Notes: a model not told the origin generated them from the letters alone. DNA of 64,000 nt from Theocolax elegans (GCA_026168455.1 CM047428.1:83222594-83286593); one strand, 5' to 3'; shown: positions 47,201-61,269, counted from the first letter of the stretch. A program made the numbers and translations.

Positions 47201-50026
47201 TCCGATGATTATAACCAATTCTAACAAACCTCCTGTGAACAATTATTTAAATAAAAAATACTTAGACGTATAAAGAACTTAGAAGTACGTATGCAAACTC
47301 AATAATATTTAATGTTTTATTTATTTATTCCAAATACATATAGTTTATATCGAACATGCGCGCGAAGAAATATTTTTATTAAACTCAAGAGGAATTATAA
47401 TTTTAGCGAAATAAAATAGTTTTAAATAAATTATATTCAATCTAGCTAATTAGAGAATACAATCACGAAATAAAATTGTCTTTAATTTTAAGAAGACGGT
47501 GTTTAAACTTCTAATCTTGTTCAATAGTACTCGGGGGTGCAACCGTAACATACTTTTCAGAAAATATGTCGGGAGTCGAGTGAGAGGGAATCGTCCCATT
47601 CTTAACAAAGTTATATTACGATCATTCTCTTCGTTATGTGCTTTCATACTTTATCCTCGAAATATGCCTGTATCAAATTCTACTCTCTAAATATTCATTG
47701 AATTACAAATTTAGCTCACGAGTTATTCTTAGAAAACTATAGATTTCAATTTCAAAAGAGAGAATTGTTCAACTTTTCTTTTTTCTTGGTAAACAAAAGA
47801 TTTATAAAATTCTCCTTTCATTCGTGCTTGTAAATATGGATAAAATTGAGTTAATAAACGTACGTGATTCGTAATTAACATTTATTCGATTTTAATGAAT
47901 AATATATAATCGAAATTTTGTTTACCTCGGTGTAACGATATCTGTAGTAGACGAATTGATCAATTAATAGTGTATATAGATATATACATCCATTAAACAT
48001 GTGCACTTAAGTAGATACACCCTAATAGCAAACGTACAAGGAGACACGCGCATAAAGATAACTCGTATTAAAAGACGATGACAATTTTCCTACGTATCGT
48101 TTCATCCCTCCGCAATCACGATCCTCGATGATCGACGACGTTTCCCCTCGCATTACCGGTGACATTTGTACGGTAACATATCCGGATATTCCTACGATTT
48201 TTTTCTCTCGAGCCCAATGATTCTAAAGGGGATGAAAGAAGAAAAAAAAAGGGGCGCTATTTGCATGGTAGGAACTTTGAATCTCTTCGATCGTCTTCAC
48301 GCTCCTCTGCTTTTCTGGGCTAATGGTCATTTTTTCCCTTCCATTTCAAATTCCTTGGGACACATTTGCTCTTTTCTGTTTTCTTTTCGTTTCATCACGG
48401 CGAGATATATCGATTTTCATCACTGGAAATTTTTATTTTTTTGTTCAACAACTTTTTTCTCGATATAATTAGACACTGCTCGCTCTCTATTCGTACAAAG
48501 GATGGGACACATGAAAGGAAGGATTTATAAAATATGTTTGACGATTTTAATTTACCTTTGTAGGTTGATCGTGGGATTATCAGGGAGAAGCCGGCTGGTA
48601 TTCTTTTCGTATATTCTTAGTAATCGTAAGAGTTTAATCAATTTTTATTAAAATTGGGTCAGCCGCAGAATAACGTAGATTTGATACTGATACTATAGGT
48701 TATAATATTTATTTTAATTTTTTACGGGCAAAGGATCAAGTAGATTATTCGATTTGTCCATCAAGAGCTTATACTTGAATTTTCAATGCAACTTTTTGGT
48801 TGAGAAGTGTAGATTCTTGTAATATGGGTCAAACATCCCTATCCAACGTAACAATCTTGTTAGAATATTCATAATGAAAAAAAGTTATCGAACAGCACTA
48901 AATGACAACAGGAAAAGTAGAAGCCGGTAAAAATGACTACACATGAACACCAGATAAATTGGTTAATCGCACTGTCCATAAGCAGCTTGAAATGTTACAT
49001 AAGCTCTAATTCAGCATCGACGTTACACGATAAATTCAAATTGAAAATGAAAAACAGAAAAACAGAAAAAGAGTTTTTTAGCGCACAAAAGGCCAATGCG
49101 CGCGTGAAACGAAAAAGAGAAAAAGAGCACGTTACATCTGGCATTAAAAACGTCACCGATTGAAAGGTTTAGCCTAGTTTCCTCAAAGAGGAATCGTGCA
49201 ACTTTTCGAAATATATGTATATATATATATATATATATAGGTATATGTATATATAAAAAAGAAGAAAATATAATACGGGAGAAGGTTGACGCGCAATAAT
49301 TTCCATATTGCGAGTGAGCATCAACCTGCTTTTCGCGTCCGTCGGAGCGTCCGTCGGAGCGTGCGGCTTTGCGCCCACAATAGAAAGAGAAAGAGAAAGA
49401 GAGGAGAGGGGGAGAGAGAGGACTAGTCGGACAACTTAGTTGACGAGCTACCGAGCCCATTGTCCACGTGTGAAATATGTACGGGTAAAAGGCTCGATAC
49501 CGAGGAGCTTTACACGTCAAACGGTATACATCTATATACTCTTCCTCCTCCTACTTTTCATCCAAGCATCCAAGATCGAAGCACGCTAGCTCGCTTGCTT
49601 GGCTTTTGTGAATCGAGAAAATTTGCATGAGAAATGGAAAATGCGCGAGCGCGCGAGAGTTTTATACGCCGAGTGCTTGGCCGTTTCGTTCGGAAAGGTC
49701 CTTCACTGAGCGCGGGGACTACTCCATTATATTTATATGTATATATGTATATGATGTATATATGTATATGATGCACACACACAAAACATAGCGAAACCGA
49801 GCAATCTGAATTTATAAGGTTGTGGCTAAATTACCGTGAAATTTTCGAAATATGTATATGTATATAGCACAAGGGGAAAATTTAGTTTACGACGGGAGGA
49901 GGAGGAGTTGCGTGACAATGCCACGTACGGGTAATTGCTTGGGCTTTTTCAACTTTGCTCGCTTTGTGGTTCGTTATCATAATTTAGTTTGACGCTTCGT
50001 ATTTCATGTTTTCACGCTCGTTTATT
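47201..50026 (+). repeat. 2.83-kb tandem segmental duplication, copy 1
   Basis: The sequence from TCCGATGATTATAACC to TTCACGCTCGTTTAT is repeated immediately downstream at an offset of 2826 bp. No coding gene was recognised inside; identical short frames recur in both copies only because the DNA is duplicated. Internal features are a G+C-rich patch at 49.3-49.7 kb with a 12-bp GTCCGTCGGAGC tandem, a (TA)n at 49.2 kb and an AGAAAG-rich run. Confidence 0.95.
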
Positions 50027-52041
50027 TCCGATGATTATAACCAATTCTAACAAACCTCCTGTGAACAATTATTTAAATAAAAAATACTTAGACGTATAAA
50101 GAACTTAGAAGTACGTATGCAAACTCAATAATATTTAATGTTTTATTTATTTATTCCAAATACATATAGTTTATATCGAACATGCGCGCGAAGAAATATT
50201 TTTATTAAACTCAAGAGGAATTATAATTTTAGCGAAATAAAATAGTTTTAAATAAATTATATTCAATCTAGCTAATTAGAGAATACAATCACGAAATAAA
50301 ATTGTCTTTAATTTTAAGAAGACGGTGTTTAAACTTCTAATCTTGTTCAATAGTACTCGGGGGTGCAACCGTAACATACTTTTCAGAAAATATGTCGGGA
50401 GTCGAGTGAGAGGGAATCGTCCCATTCTTAACAAAGTTATATTACGATCATTCTCTTCGTTATGTGCTTTCATACTTTATCCTCGAAATATGCCTGTATC
50501 AAATTCTACTCTCTAAATATTCATTGAATTACAAATTTAGCTCACGAGTTATTCTTAGAAAACTATAGATTTCAATTTCAAAAGAGAGAATTGTTCAACT
50601 TTTCTTTTTTCTTGGTAAACAAAAGATTTATAAAATTCTCCTTTCATTCGTGCTTGTAAATATGGATAAAATTGAGTTAATAAACGTACGTGATTCGTAA
50701 TTAACATTTATTCGATTTTAATGAATAATATATAATCGAAATTTTGTTTACCTCGGTGTAACGATATCTGTAGTAGACGAATTGATCAATTAATAGTGTA
50801 TATAGATATATACATCCATTAAACATGTGCACTTAAGTAGATACACCCTAATAGCAAACGTACAAGGAGACACGCGCATAAAGATAACTCGTATTAAAAG
50901 ACGATGACAATTTTCCTACGTATCGTTTCATCCCTCCGCAATCACGATCCTCGATGATCGACGACGTTTCCCCTCGCATTACCGGTGACATTTGTACGGT
51001 AACATATCCGGATATTCCTACGATTTTTTTCTCTCGAGCCCAATGATTCTAAAGGGGATGAAAGAAGAAAAAAAAGGGGCGCTATTTGCATGGTAGGAAC
51101 TTTGAATCTCTTCGATCGTCTTCACGCTCCTCTGCTTTTCTGGGCTAATGGTCATTTTTTCCCTTCCATTTCAAATTCCTTGGGACACATTTGCTCTTTT
51201 CTGTTTTCTTTTCGTTTCAGTCACGGCGAGATATATCGATTTTCATCACTGGAAATTTTTATTTTTTTTGTTCAACAACTTTTTTCTCGATATAATTAGA
51301 CACTGCTCGCTCTCTATTCGTACAAAGGATGGGACACATGAAAGGAAGGATTTATAAAATATGTTTGACGATTTTAATTTACCTTTGTAGGTTGATCGTG
51401 GGATTATCAGGGAGAAGCCGGCTGGTATTCTTTTCGTATATTCTTAGTAATCGTAAGAGTTTAATCAATTTTTATTAAAATTGGGTCAGCCGCAGAATAA
51501 CGTAGATTTGATACTGATACTATAGGTTATAATATTTATTTTAATTTTTTACGGGCAAAGGATCAAGTAGATTATTCGATTTGTCCATCAAGAGCTTATA
51601 CTTGAATTTTCAATGCAACTTTTTGGTTGAGAAGTGTAGATTCTTGTAATATGGGTCAAACATCCCTATCCAACGTAACAATCTTGTTAGAATATTCATA
51701 ATGAAAAAAAGTTATCGAACAGCACTAAATGACAACAGGAAAAGTAGAAGCCGGTAAAAATGACTACACATGAACACCAGATAAATTGGTTAATCGCACT
51801 GTCCATAAGCAGCTTGAAATGTTACATAAGCTCTAATTCAGCATCGACGTTACACGATAAATCCAAATTGAAAATGAAAAACAGAAAAACAGAAAAAGAG
51901 TTTTTTAGCGCACAAAAGGCCAATGCGCGCGTGAAACGAAAAAGAGAAAAAGAGCACGTTACATCTGGCATTAAAAACGTCACCGATTGAAAGGTTTAGC
52001 CTAGTTTCCTCAAAGAGGAATCGTGCAACTTTTTCGAAATA

Positions 52042-52073
<32 letters not shown>

Positions 52074-52862
52074 GGTATATGTATATATAAAAAAGAAGAA
52101 AATATAATACGGGAGAAGGTTGACGCGCAATAATTTCCATATTGCGAGTGAGCATCAACCTGCTTTTCGCGTCCGTCGGAGCGTCCGTCGGAAGCGTGCG
52201 GCTTTGCGCCCACAATAGAAAGAGAAAGAGAAAGAGAAAGAGAGAGGGGGAGAGAGAGGACTAGTCGGACAACTTAGTTGACGAGCTACCGAGCCCATTG
52301 TCCACGTGTGAAATATGTACGGGTAAAAGGCTCGATACCGAGGAGCTTTACACGTCAAACGGTATACATCTATATACTCTTCCTCCTCCTACTTTTCATC
52401 CAAGCATCCAAGATCGAAGCACGCTAGCTCGCTTGCTTGGCTTTTGTGAATCGAGAAAATTTGCATGAGAATGGAAAATGCGCGAGCGCGCGAGAGTTTA
52501 TACGCCGAGTGCTTTGGCCGTTTCGTTCGGAAAGGTCCTTCACTGAGCGCGGGACTACTCCATTATATTTATATGTATATATGTATATGATGTATATATG
52601 TATATGATGCACACACACAAAACATACGAAACCGAGCAATCTGAATTTATAAGGTTGTGGCTAAATTTACCGTGAAATTTTCGAAATATGTATATGTATA
52701 TAGCACAAGGGGAAAATTTAGTTTACGACGGGAGGAGGAGGAGTTGCGTGACAATGCCACGTACGGGTAATTGCTTGGGCTTTTTCAACTTTGCTCGCTT
52801 TGTGGTTCGTTATCATAATTTAGTTTGACGCTTCGTATTTCATGTTTTCACGCTCGTTTATT
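50027..52862 (+). repeat. 2.83-kb tandem segmental duplication, copy 2
   Basis: Head-to-tail copy of 47201-50026. The differences I saw are mostly one-base indels in homopolymers (such as at 52187-52190 and 52467-52480) and different lengths of the (TA)n and AGAAAG runs. There are very few substitutions; one is a T/C near 51865. The breakpoints share about 5 bp of ATTCC microhomology. Confidence 0.95.
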
Positions 52863-54270
52863 CCTTTTTCTAGATAGAATACTCCACTTTCTTCATTTTT
52901 ATTATTTCACACTTATGTACTCATTCTACCAAATAAACTATTAATTTTACCGATAAATTCAAATATTATTTCAACAAGATTATTTGAGAACTATTAATTG
53001 TATAATTAATTATTTCAATTGTTTATTTCTTCTATAGTACGTTGAGTATGAATAACGACGGACTATTTACCTACGTTAAGAATCTAGATATCGCGTACAC
53101 GTCATTATTTCTTAAACGAAATCCAAGATTTGTCTAAAATATACGTTGAAAACCGCTAAAACCTATCTAAGGTAAAACATTTTTGTCCATTAATCTCTGG
53201 CGTTCAGAAACAAACGACCATGAGTGTTTCGCGTTCCAGTTTAAGTTGCGAGGGCGAGAAAGAGACACGAGTTGCGACAAGAATGTTAATCGATTCCGCG
53301 TACTATCGGTTCACCAGGTTCCATCTGATTTGGTAATTAACGTTCGAGTTTGGTGTTTAATTTCGGTGCGAGAGGTGAGCACTGCCTTGTCCAAACAGCG
53401 CAACCTCGATTTTCCGAGAGGAATATCAATGCCTATGATATAGGATATATACATATATATATGTACCTGCGAGATTTTGCTTCATTTTTTTGTATTTGAA
53501 TCATAAGGGAACTCGAATATTGAATATTTTGTATGTAGGTCACTTTTGCAAAATTTAAAAAAATTATTTGTTGAATCAACATTTTGCACATATACTCGAG
53601 CTTTCAACTTTGATCACTTTTATGTGCAAACTTTGAAAAAAATGATTAATTCATCAAACCTGATAGTCATATTAAAATAAAAGGTGAACTTGTGCAGGTC
53701 AAAGATTTTTCGTAGTTACAACTTTTAATAACTAAATCTAATTTAATTATATAGATGAAAAGATTAAACTAACTTATAAGCGACTGTCTTTGCATTTTTA
53801 ATGTGCTAACATATTATGTAACATTGAAAGATGTGTATAATTATTTTTATGATTTAATTATACGATTAGGTATGTAAATGAAAAAGAAAATTTATTTTGA
53901 AAAATAGAACAATTAAAAGATTATCTTGATTGAATATTATTTTTAATCGTTGTTGCAAACTTAAGCGCGGTACAACACGTTTGAAATATTTCATTCACTT
54001 TATTGAATGTACACTCTTAATGCAATATAGTATTAGTTAACGTGTAGATAAAAAAAAATATAAGCCTGACTCGTAAAAAGCATTCGCCGCAAAAAATAAA
54101 AATAAAAGGTCAACCGTTATAATGTAAATCTCTAGCGATGCATAGCATTCCTCTCTAAATATATAGATATATGCACAGGTAGCTGTCGTCGACGTGAACG
54201 TGTTACCGCACTAACCATCCAGCATAACTGCTATATAAAAGAAAATATCCTCGAGAAACGAAAAATTGTA
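52863..54270. other. AT-rich non-coding DNA
   Basis: No gene, RNA or repeat of note was seen. Confidence 0.5.
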
Positions 54271-54275
54271 CTCAC

Positions 54276-54318
54276 CGCTGAAACTCCCGTCAATGCTATA
54301 CATTGATAATTTAATCAT
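54276..54318 (-). CDS. Possible first coding exon, unknown gene
   Basis: On the minus strand an ATG opens MIKLSMYSIDGSFS, and one base later comes a perfect GTGAGT donor (intron starts at 54275, phase 1). The upstream side (54.4-54.85 kb) is G+C- and GAGA-rich, as many insect promoters are. The exon is only 43 bp, so chance is a real possibility. A competing signal exists on the plus strand: a TATATAAAAG at about 54231 and an ATG frame ending at a GTAAACG donor near 54328. No downstream exon was identified. Confidence 0.3.
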
Positions 54319-55700
54319 TTTGTATAGGTAAACGTAAACATTAAAAAAAAAGGAACACTACACCTAAACACTAGACGCGAATGAGTAACGCGTACACAGG
54401 ACGAGGCTAACGGCATTAAAGCCTCCCTCGTACGCACTGGCACCGGCGCGTGCTGTGTTTCAAAAGCCTATGCGCAACATTGAAAGGATCTGGTTCCCTC
54501 CTCTCCTGTTGGTTCTCCCACTCTCTTTCGCTCTTTCTCTCCCTCTCTGTCTGATCGATAAACATTATCGAAGGGGGGTGGTATACGGAATATTTTTCAT
54601 TAAGTATAGACGAGAGGTCGGTGGGTAGGGGCTAGGGACTAGGGACTAGGGGATACGGGACTGGGGGAGTGGAGGAAGGAGAGGAAGGGAAAACGCGGTT
54701 TTTCGACCGGTACAACTTGTGAATGGAACGGTGGAAAGCACTAGGGATTCGCGCTAGTGCGTAACAGAGTAAATGCACTTTATCCGGATTTTTGTTTCGA
54801 TGTTCGTGTCACGCTTGTGTCGGAGAGCTCGATAGATGTTGATTGAACAATCTTTTGGGACTTTTACTTATGCATATAACCTTATAATTATTTTACCCAA
54901 AGTTGTTTATCAGACTTCTTAATGAATCTTACGGCTTACATTCTACTTCCCACGAGGGTGTTAAAAACTAGGTCAGATGCTTCAAACTAAATACAAAAGT
55001 AAATGTCATTTTTCCTTTCTTTCACGAGAATCTATTAAAAATTGAAATATTGCACAAAGTAAAGCATTTTTTATCAAATTTGCTACGATTGTTTTAATAC
55101 TATATTATTGGGTGATAGTATATACACATGTATTCACGAGTTCATTGTGCTGTAGGTGAAAAAGTGGAGAAATAGAAAACCAAGTGAGAGATAGATAGAT
55201 AGAATCGATAGATATAGATAATTGATTTACATCGAACGTCATATGTATAAATGCAAATAAGTATATACAAAAAGTATTAGAGAGAGAGAGAGAGAGAAAA
55301 ACGTGCACACGAGGAGTGTGATAAATCGACAGACTCTCGCAGGGTGGTCGTACGTGATCATGGTACATTTATTGTACGTTGCTCTACGTCATTACGCTCC
55401 GTATCGTAATTAAAGCGAGATAACTTGCGGCGACATGCAGTCCTGTAAGACGCGTTAAATCGTAAGTATACGTCCACCGTGCGGTATGAAGCGACGATTG
55501 GCCTATTGATCGAGGCACCTCACGTTAGCCGAGAGTCTACATCAGTGTCCCTCACCTCTCACGCACAAGAGTTGCGTCTCGTAAGTGTAACTCATCGCGT
55601 GAGAATGGCATTCCTCGAGATTATGGTCTTCTTAGCTACGGAAGGTGGATGAGTAGAAAACTTCCACCAACCGAGGAGAAAACAACGGTAATTCGAATTT
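54319..55700. other. G+C-richer non-coding region, promoter-like composition
   Basis: Two G+C-rich patches (54.4-54.85 and 55.35-55.66 kb) with CT/GA-rich stretches and tandem CTAGGGA units at about 54628-54650. A (GA)n run lies at 55280-55298. No acceptable coding exon was found here. Confidence 0.4.
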
Positions 55701-57486
55701 AACCTATGAAATAGTAGTTGACTATGTATGTCACAGTTATAATATATTTATATATCTTCCTACTTTAAACATATTTTCAATTAAACTTTTAAACTTATTA
55801 ATGTATTCAATCGAATCAGAATTAAAATTAAGATTCTAAATACTATTGTTTTTGTATAACTTTTCTTCAAAAGCGAGTTATTACATTTCGCACAACATCC
55901 TTGCTTACTTCCACGTAAATTTCCATCAAGGTTTCTTTATTTTTATTCCAATAATTGAAATACCAAAAATTTTGAAAATAACGATTTTAGTTTCCTCTTT
56001 TACTCGATATATTTTTGACAGTGCTAGAAAAATAATGAAACGTTGCTACTATAATTTAAAGTACATAACTAATTTAAAATTTCGCTGACCTCAATCGTAA
56101 CAGCTGACAGGAAAATAACGAACATTTTACGCAGCATCTTTTCAATTACTATGATCAATAACACCGAGGTACAAGAACACAGAAAAAATAAAGGAGCTCG
56201 TACGATCACCGCAATTTTGTAGTTTTCGCGAACCATCGCTCACGTCACCTTGGATATATCAAGAAACATATATAGACTGTGTACGCCTTGCACAGACAAA
56301 GAAAGCACTCAGATCGTAAACAAAGGAAAGGACGATACCCACGATAAGCAGGAAAGTTATTCCATTTACTAAGTACACCGTGCAATAAATAATTGTATTA
56401 ATTGTGAAAATGAATGTTGCAACGAATCTTTATTTTTAGACGATCGTCCCTTTTTACTTGAATATTAGCCTGCTATCAATTGTACAGTCTAGCATCCTTT
56501 ATATACATTGAAAAGAAAACTTGGAGTAGCTGGAGTAATAACATAAGAAAAAGCTAATCCGTCTGAGATACAACATGAAAATACTATTTCAAAAAGTTCA
56601 GGGTACATATTATAATCTAGAAAAGCTCGAAGATGTAGGAGAAAGGGGCGTGCGGATATAAACGGAAGATTGCGGAACGAACGGTGTATAACGTATAGCG
56701 AGGCAGTTGGAACTTTGAAAATGAAACCCGAAGCCAAATGGCTCGTATTACACGCGTACGGGTCCATATCGTTGCGCATATATAACTGCGATCGAGTGCG
56801 CAGAAGCGTATACCTGTACCTATACGAATTCACCAAATATTTCACCGTTATGCATATATATATACATATATATCTATATATATACATATATATGTATACG
56901 TTAACACCCTACGTTTAAGTCTAGATCTCTGTGCGCCACGAATATTCCGGTAATTCAAGTTATATCGATATACCCATACGAGATCAGAGCCCGTTTATAG
57001 AGTCTACGTGAATTGTCGATTTAATGTTATATCACTCCTTACTTTCTCTTTTATTTTTTTACCAATATTTGACTGTGTTAATTAACAGAACTTTACGCGA
57101 AAAATACAAATTAATATGTTTGACAGTTTATAATATTTATCATTGACTTAAACAAATATTTATTTAAATTAATATGATTTAACCTATTAATTCATAGGTC
57201 AAATATAGGTTTCAATAATTTATTAATTCCAAATAATTATTTTTATCAAAAATATATGCAGACAATTTAGCATTTAACGTTATGTGTATAATTTAACATA
57301 AAATAATTTACATTATCGTTTCAATTTTATATGTCAAGCAATTATTATGACAAAAATAAATATTTATTCTCAATTTAACTCTTTAAATTCAATTTTTACA
57401 TCAAATATATTTCATTTAACTTGTTTTATGCACTTTTAAGTTACGCGAAATTTTAAATAGTACATTTTTCCAACATATTTATTAAA
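55701..57486. other. AT-rich non-coding DNA
   Basis: No gene was seen. A 132-residue minus-strand frame at 56489-56887 starts within a (TA)n-type repeat and has no motif. Confidence 0.5.
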
Positions 57487-57544
57487 CATGAGGCAGTACT
57501 CGTTTGTATTAATTAGAAGAAATACAAACGAGGACTGCCGCATA
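57487..57544. other. Hairpin with about 24-bp imperfect stem
   Basis: GCAGTACTCGTTTGTATT and AAATACAAACGAGGACTGC pair with one internal mismatch around a ~9-nt loop, and weaker pairing extends outward. The shape fits a small RNA precursor or a tiny foldback repeat. I do not recognise a known microRNA in it. Confidence 0.5.
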
Positions 57545-59437
57545 TACACAGACAGCACATTATATATATATTCCATTATGTATGTATACATATATATATA
57601 TATATATTATATTGCATTACTTGCAAATGAGTGGAAGAAATAATAATATTTTTTTTGCGAAAAAAATATTTTGAACTCCCTTTGTATATAAAAATTCATA
57701 AGATAAAAACATATTTGGGAAGCTTCTTCAGCATTTATGAAATCCGTCTTTTCGTACTAAAAGCACCTTAAATAATCGCAACGAGAAGTTTCACTTTAAA
57801 ATATTCTCAAGGATCGTTATATACATTGCAAAAGTGTGCGCGAGTGATGTACGAAGAAAAAGAAAAACGAGTAAGAGGGAGAGAGAGAGAGAGAAATGTC
57901 TGATTAATGTATAGGTTCGTCGCCTAAAAAAAATAATAATTCATCATCTGCCGTTAAAAAACGCAATACTACACTTTCTATTCTTTTCAATCTATTGTCT
58001 CTTCTGACTGGGTCATTGGGCAAAGTGGATCGGGCAAATGGATTCGAGCGTTGATGAGGAAAAAAATCAAGAAGCCGCGAGAAAAAAAAACGATCGGCGA
58101 CTAGTTTTTTTTGTCATTGCTTACCAAATGGATGTGCAGCGAAGTGAACGGGGAAAAAGGACGCGACTGTCAATCCCACGCGAGCTTTAGTTTTCGTAAA
58201 ACAAGCGTCAAAACTCATTTAGGATAAAAAAAATATGTGTGCTCTCTTTTTATTTAATCGATGTCCATCGCACAATTGATATTTGTTTGTATATGCATAA
58301 GACAATTCGACGAGGAGAGTAGATGGAATGTAAATGAAAGTTGGAATCAATTGTTCGTAGAAGCCGAGTGCACTTATCGAATTAGGGTTAAACATTTTCT
58401 GAGTTGTCTGACTAAACTCTTACCTACACTACTGATTTGACATACATATTTATCAGGAGCTACCTTTCGTGGATTCTACAAGTATTTTCTTTCGTGAATA
58501 TTCAAAGTTTTCTTTTTCCTCCGAGCGACATTATTACGAAAAGTATATATAGGATATTTATGTTAATTTATATAACAAATTCAAGCGAACAGTCGAATAA
58601 CAAACACTTAATACCCACAGCTTAACTCAAGGATTTTAACGCTTATTTAATGTTATTTTATAACAATATTCAGTACATTTTTGCACTTTGCACTGTAGAA
58701 AACAACACTTATTTTACACAACTGCACATTCCAGGAAAAATAAAAGCAGAATTAATTTTTATGTTTAGTTGCGGTCGTGTTTTCACATACAACACGTGTG
58801 TACACGCATCTAATGCAAGTTAATGCACGAAAATACGACTTTTGCATTTACATACAAATTGTACAAATAAAGCGCGTGTAAAATCGTACTCGTTTCATTT
58901 TGAGTGGGGTGGATTAAAATCTAATCTAAATTAATCCCGATCTGTATGGAAAATAGAAATTGAATTTTCTCAAACATTGCACAAAGTGTATGAAACTTTT
59001 TTTTCATCGTTCTTAATAATTAAATTGCCCATTAATTAAATATAAATTAATTTTCCAATTTAATAAAAACTGGATAAATACGGACGACCTCGTGTTCGCA
59101 GGAAACCATTGAACAAAAATGTATAATTCGTTTTCGATTTTCCACGGGTCTAAACGAAATGTTGATTATACAGAATTCGGTATTATTTTAGAATATTTTT
59201 ATATATTCTTGTTATTTTTGGTGTTTCATCTTTGATTTGCATTCTGTTTAAGTATTCAATTGAATAAAATAATAAAAAAAGCGAACGTGCGTGTACTAAA
59301 ATCTTCGATTCCTGAAACATAGTGAAAATAAAGAAATTTTCTACAGTTATTCATCGGAAAATACTCATCTTTTTCACATATCCCGTTTTACCGGGTCATG
59401 TACGATAAACGTATTTAAATATATAATATTATACCTA

Positions 59438-59440
<3 letters not shown>
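57545..59440. other. AT-rich non-coding DNA
   Basis: Contains (TA)n near 57590-57607 and a short (GA)n near 57879-57894. No gene was recognised. Confidence 0.5.
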
Positions 59441-59501
<61 letters not shown>

Positions 59502-59515
59502 TATATATATATATA
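59441..59515. repeat. (TG)n then (TA)n compound microsatellite
   Basis: About 60 bp of pure TG followed by a short CTATATAT run. Confidence 0.95.
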
Positions 59516-61190
59516 AAGCAATATAATCAATATTGGCTCGATGAATAATTAAATGACAAAACTTAAATATAAGAGATGGCTTCGAACTATTAGATTATGC
59601 GAAGAATTTGAAATATAGCGAATTCAAAGCATTTAATGGAATTAAAAAAGTATTTATTTATTTCAATGGAGAGTTTAGCCAAAAATATAAGGAAATCAAT
59701 GTTTTATTAAAAATTTAATAAATTTTATATTTTGGTTCACGCGCAAATATTGAAAATAAATAATTTTCTATACTAGTTAAATGCATACTACAAAAAACGA
59801 TGAAAAGATTTGTTTGTCTTTTTATGAATGGGAATGTACAACAATTGTTTCGACTCTTTGTTTCTTCTCGCATCTACACGTACATAGAGGAAAGCAAAAA
59901 AAATGGTTCGGTCCGGGGACTTAAGCTCCATCGATTTCGGGTAGGGAGATGGTACGCTTTTGCTCCCGGCAATGTTTAGCCCCTTCGACTTTCTTCCGAG
60001 GACGTAGAATTTCTCGCGATATATCCTGAGCTCCCCCTCGTAGCTTTCGCTTCACCCTCGACGCACTTTCCCGCTTGCTTTCCCTTTCCTTTCGACTCTT
60101 TGTCGCGACTTACTTTCTTCTTCTTCTCTATACATCTTTTTTTTTCAATCAACTTAGTCTGATATTTTTTTATATTTGGATTGCTACAGAATGTAGTAAA
60201 TATTGAATAATTGTACTATTATCTCTGCAGTCTTCGAATCTGTCTACACAATTTAAAATTACGCAATCATTTTGGTAGATTGCCATGCTTGTACAGCCAT
60301 TTCATTGAAATAATTCAAAAACTTTCGTTATGAGAGCAATAGTCACAGAGTATACATACGTTCATTTTTAATTCAAATCAAACTTTTAATAATCGTGTAG
60401 ATTGTAAATGAAAGGACAATTTGTACTTAATACAATAAAATAGAAATGTATGTAAATGCAGAATTTTAAGTTTAAAACAATTTAATTAATTTATCAATCA
60501 CTTTCCAGAATGTCAATATAATTTAATAAATCAAATGAATATAAAAAATCTATGAATTATGTTTATAAATACTTTAGGAAATTGGTCTACGCGAGTTAAT
60601 ATAATTTTCTTACACTGGATGCGTTAAATATTAAATAAAAACCTACATAAAGTGAATTTGTAATTTTTTTAAAGACAAATTTACCTTATCGTTATCGAAG
60701 GCTTAAAATATCATTTTATTCTACGTTCTACGTATTATTGATTTTTAAACTGAAATTGCGTATGTATAAACTAATATTTATACAATTACCATCTACAAAT
60801 TTAAAATAAATTTTAACGTATAGAGCAGTATAATCAAAGTTAAATTTATAATAATTATTGAGAAAATCATTAAATTGTATGACAAGTTAATGCAAACGAA
60901 ATGTTATTTTGATAAATTAGTAAAGTATTAACTAAAATCAAAACACACACGTCAATGCATCTTTTGTATATTAATAAATCGTATAATATAACTGTAATTT
61001 GTAACAATTATAATCAAGAATATATTATAATACCGCACGATGCGTTATAATTTAACGTCATGATTTATTCTACGGTTCGGTCATGATGAGATGAACTCTC
61101 TGACTCTCTCACTCTCTCACTCTCTCGACTCTCTATCTCTCTTCGATTCTGCATTTATAATTTAAACAAATCATGTGTATGTACATAAAG
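59516..61190. other. AT-rich non-coding DNA
   Basis: A G+C-richer patch lies at 59.9-60.1 kb; otherwise the DNA is strongly AT-rich with no recognised gene. Confidence 0.5.
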
Positions 61191-61199
61191 ATCACTCAC

Positions 61200-61269
61200 C
61201 GTTGAAATTATTATCCCAATTAATTAACTCTCCATAATATATTTTCAACGCTCGCGGTTCAATCAACAT
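61200..61269 (-). CDS. Possible alternative first coding exon, unknown gene
   Basis: On the minus strand an ATG at 61269 opens MLIEPRALKIYYGELINWDN then NFN, and the frame runs into a perfect GTGAGT donor (intron starts at 61199, phase 1). An in-frame stop lies six codons upstream of the ATG. The end of the exon (asparagine-phenylalanine-asparagine, then G) resembles that of the candidate exon at 54276 (serine-phenylalanine-serine, then G). Both share strand, phase and donor, as expected for alternative first exons of one gene transcribed leftwards. No common downstream exon was identified. Confidence 0.35.

Noticed and set aside
47450..52639. Pairs of identical open frames in the two halves of 47-53 kb
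   Set aside because: Their repetition reflects the DNA duplication, not gene duplication. They lack motifs and several change frame between copies through indels.
56489..56918. Overlapping minus 132-residue and plus 82-residue frames
   Set aside because: Both run through TA-rich repeats rich in Tyr/Ile and have no motif.
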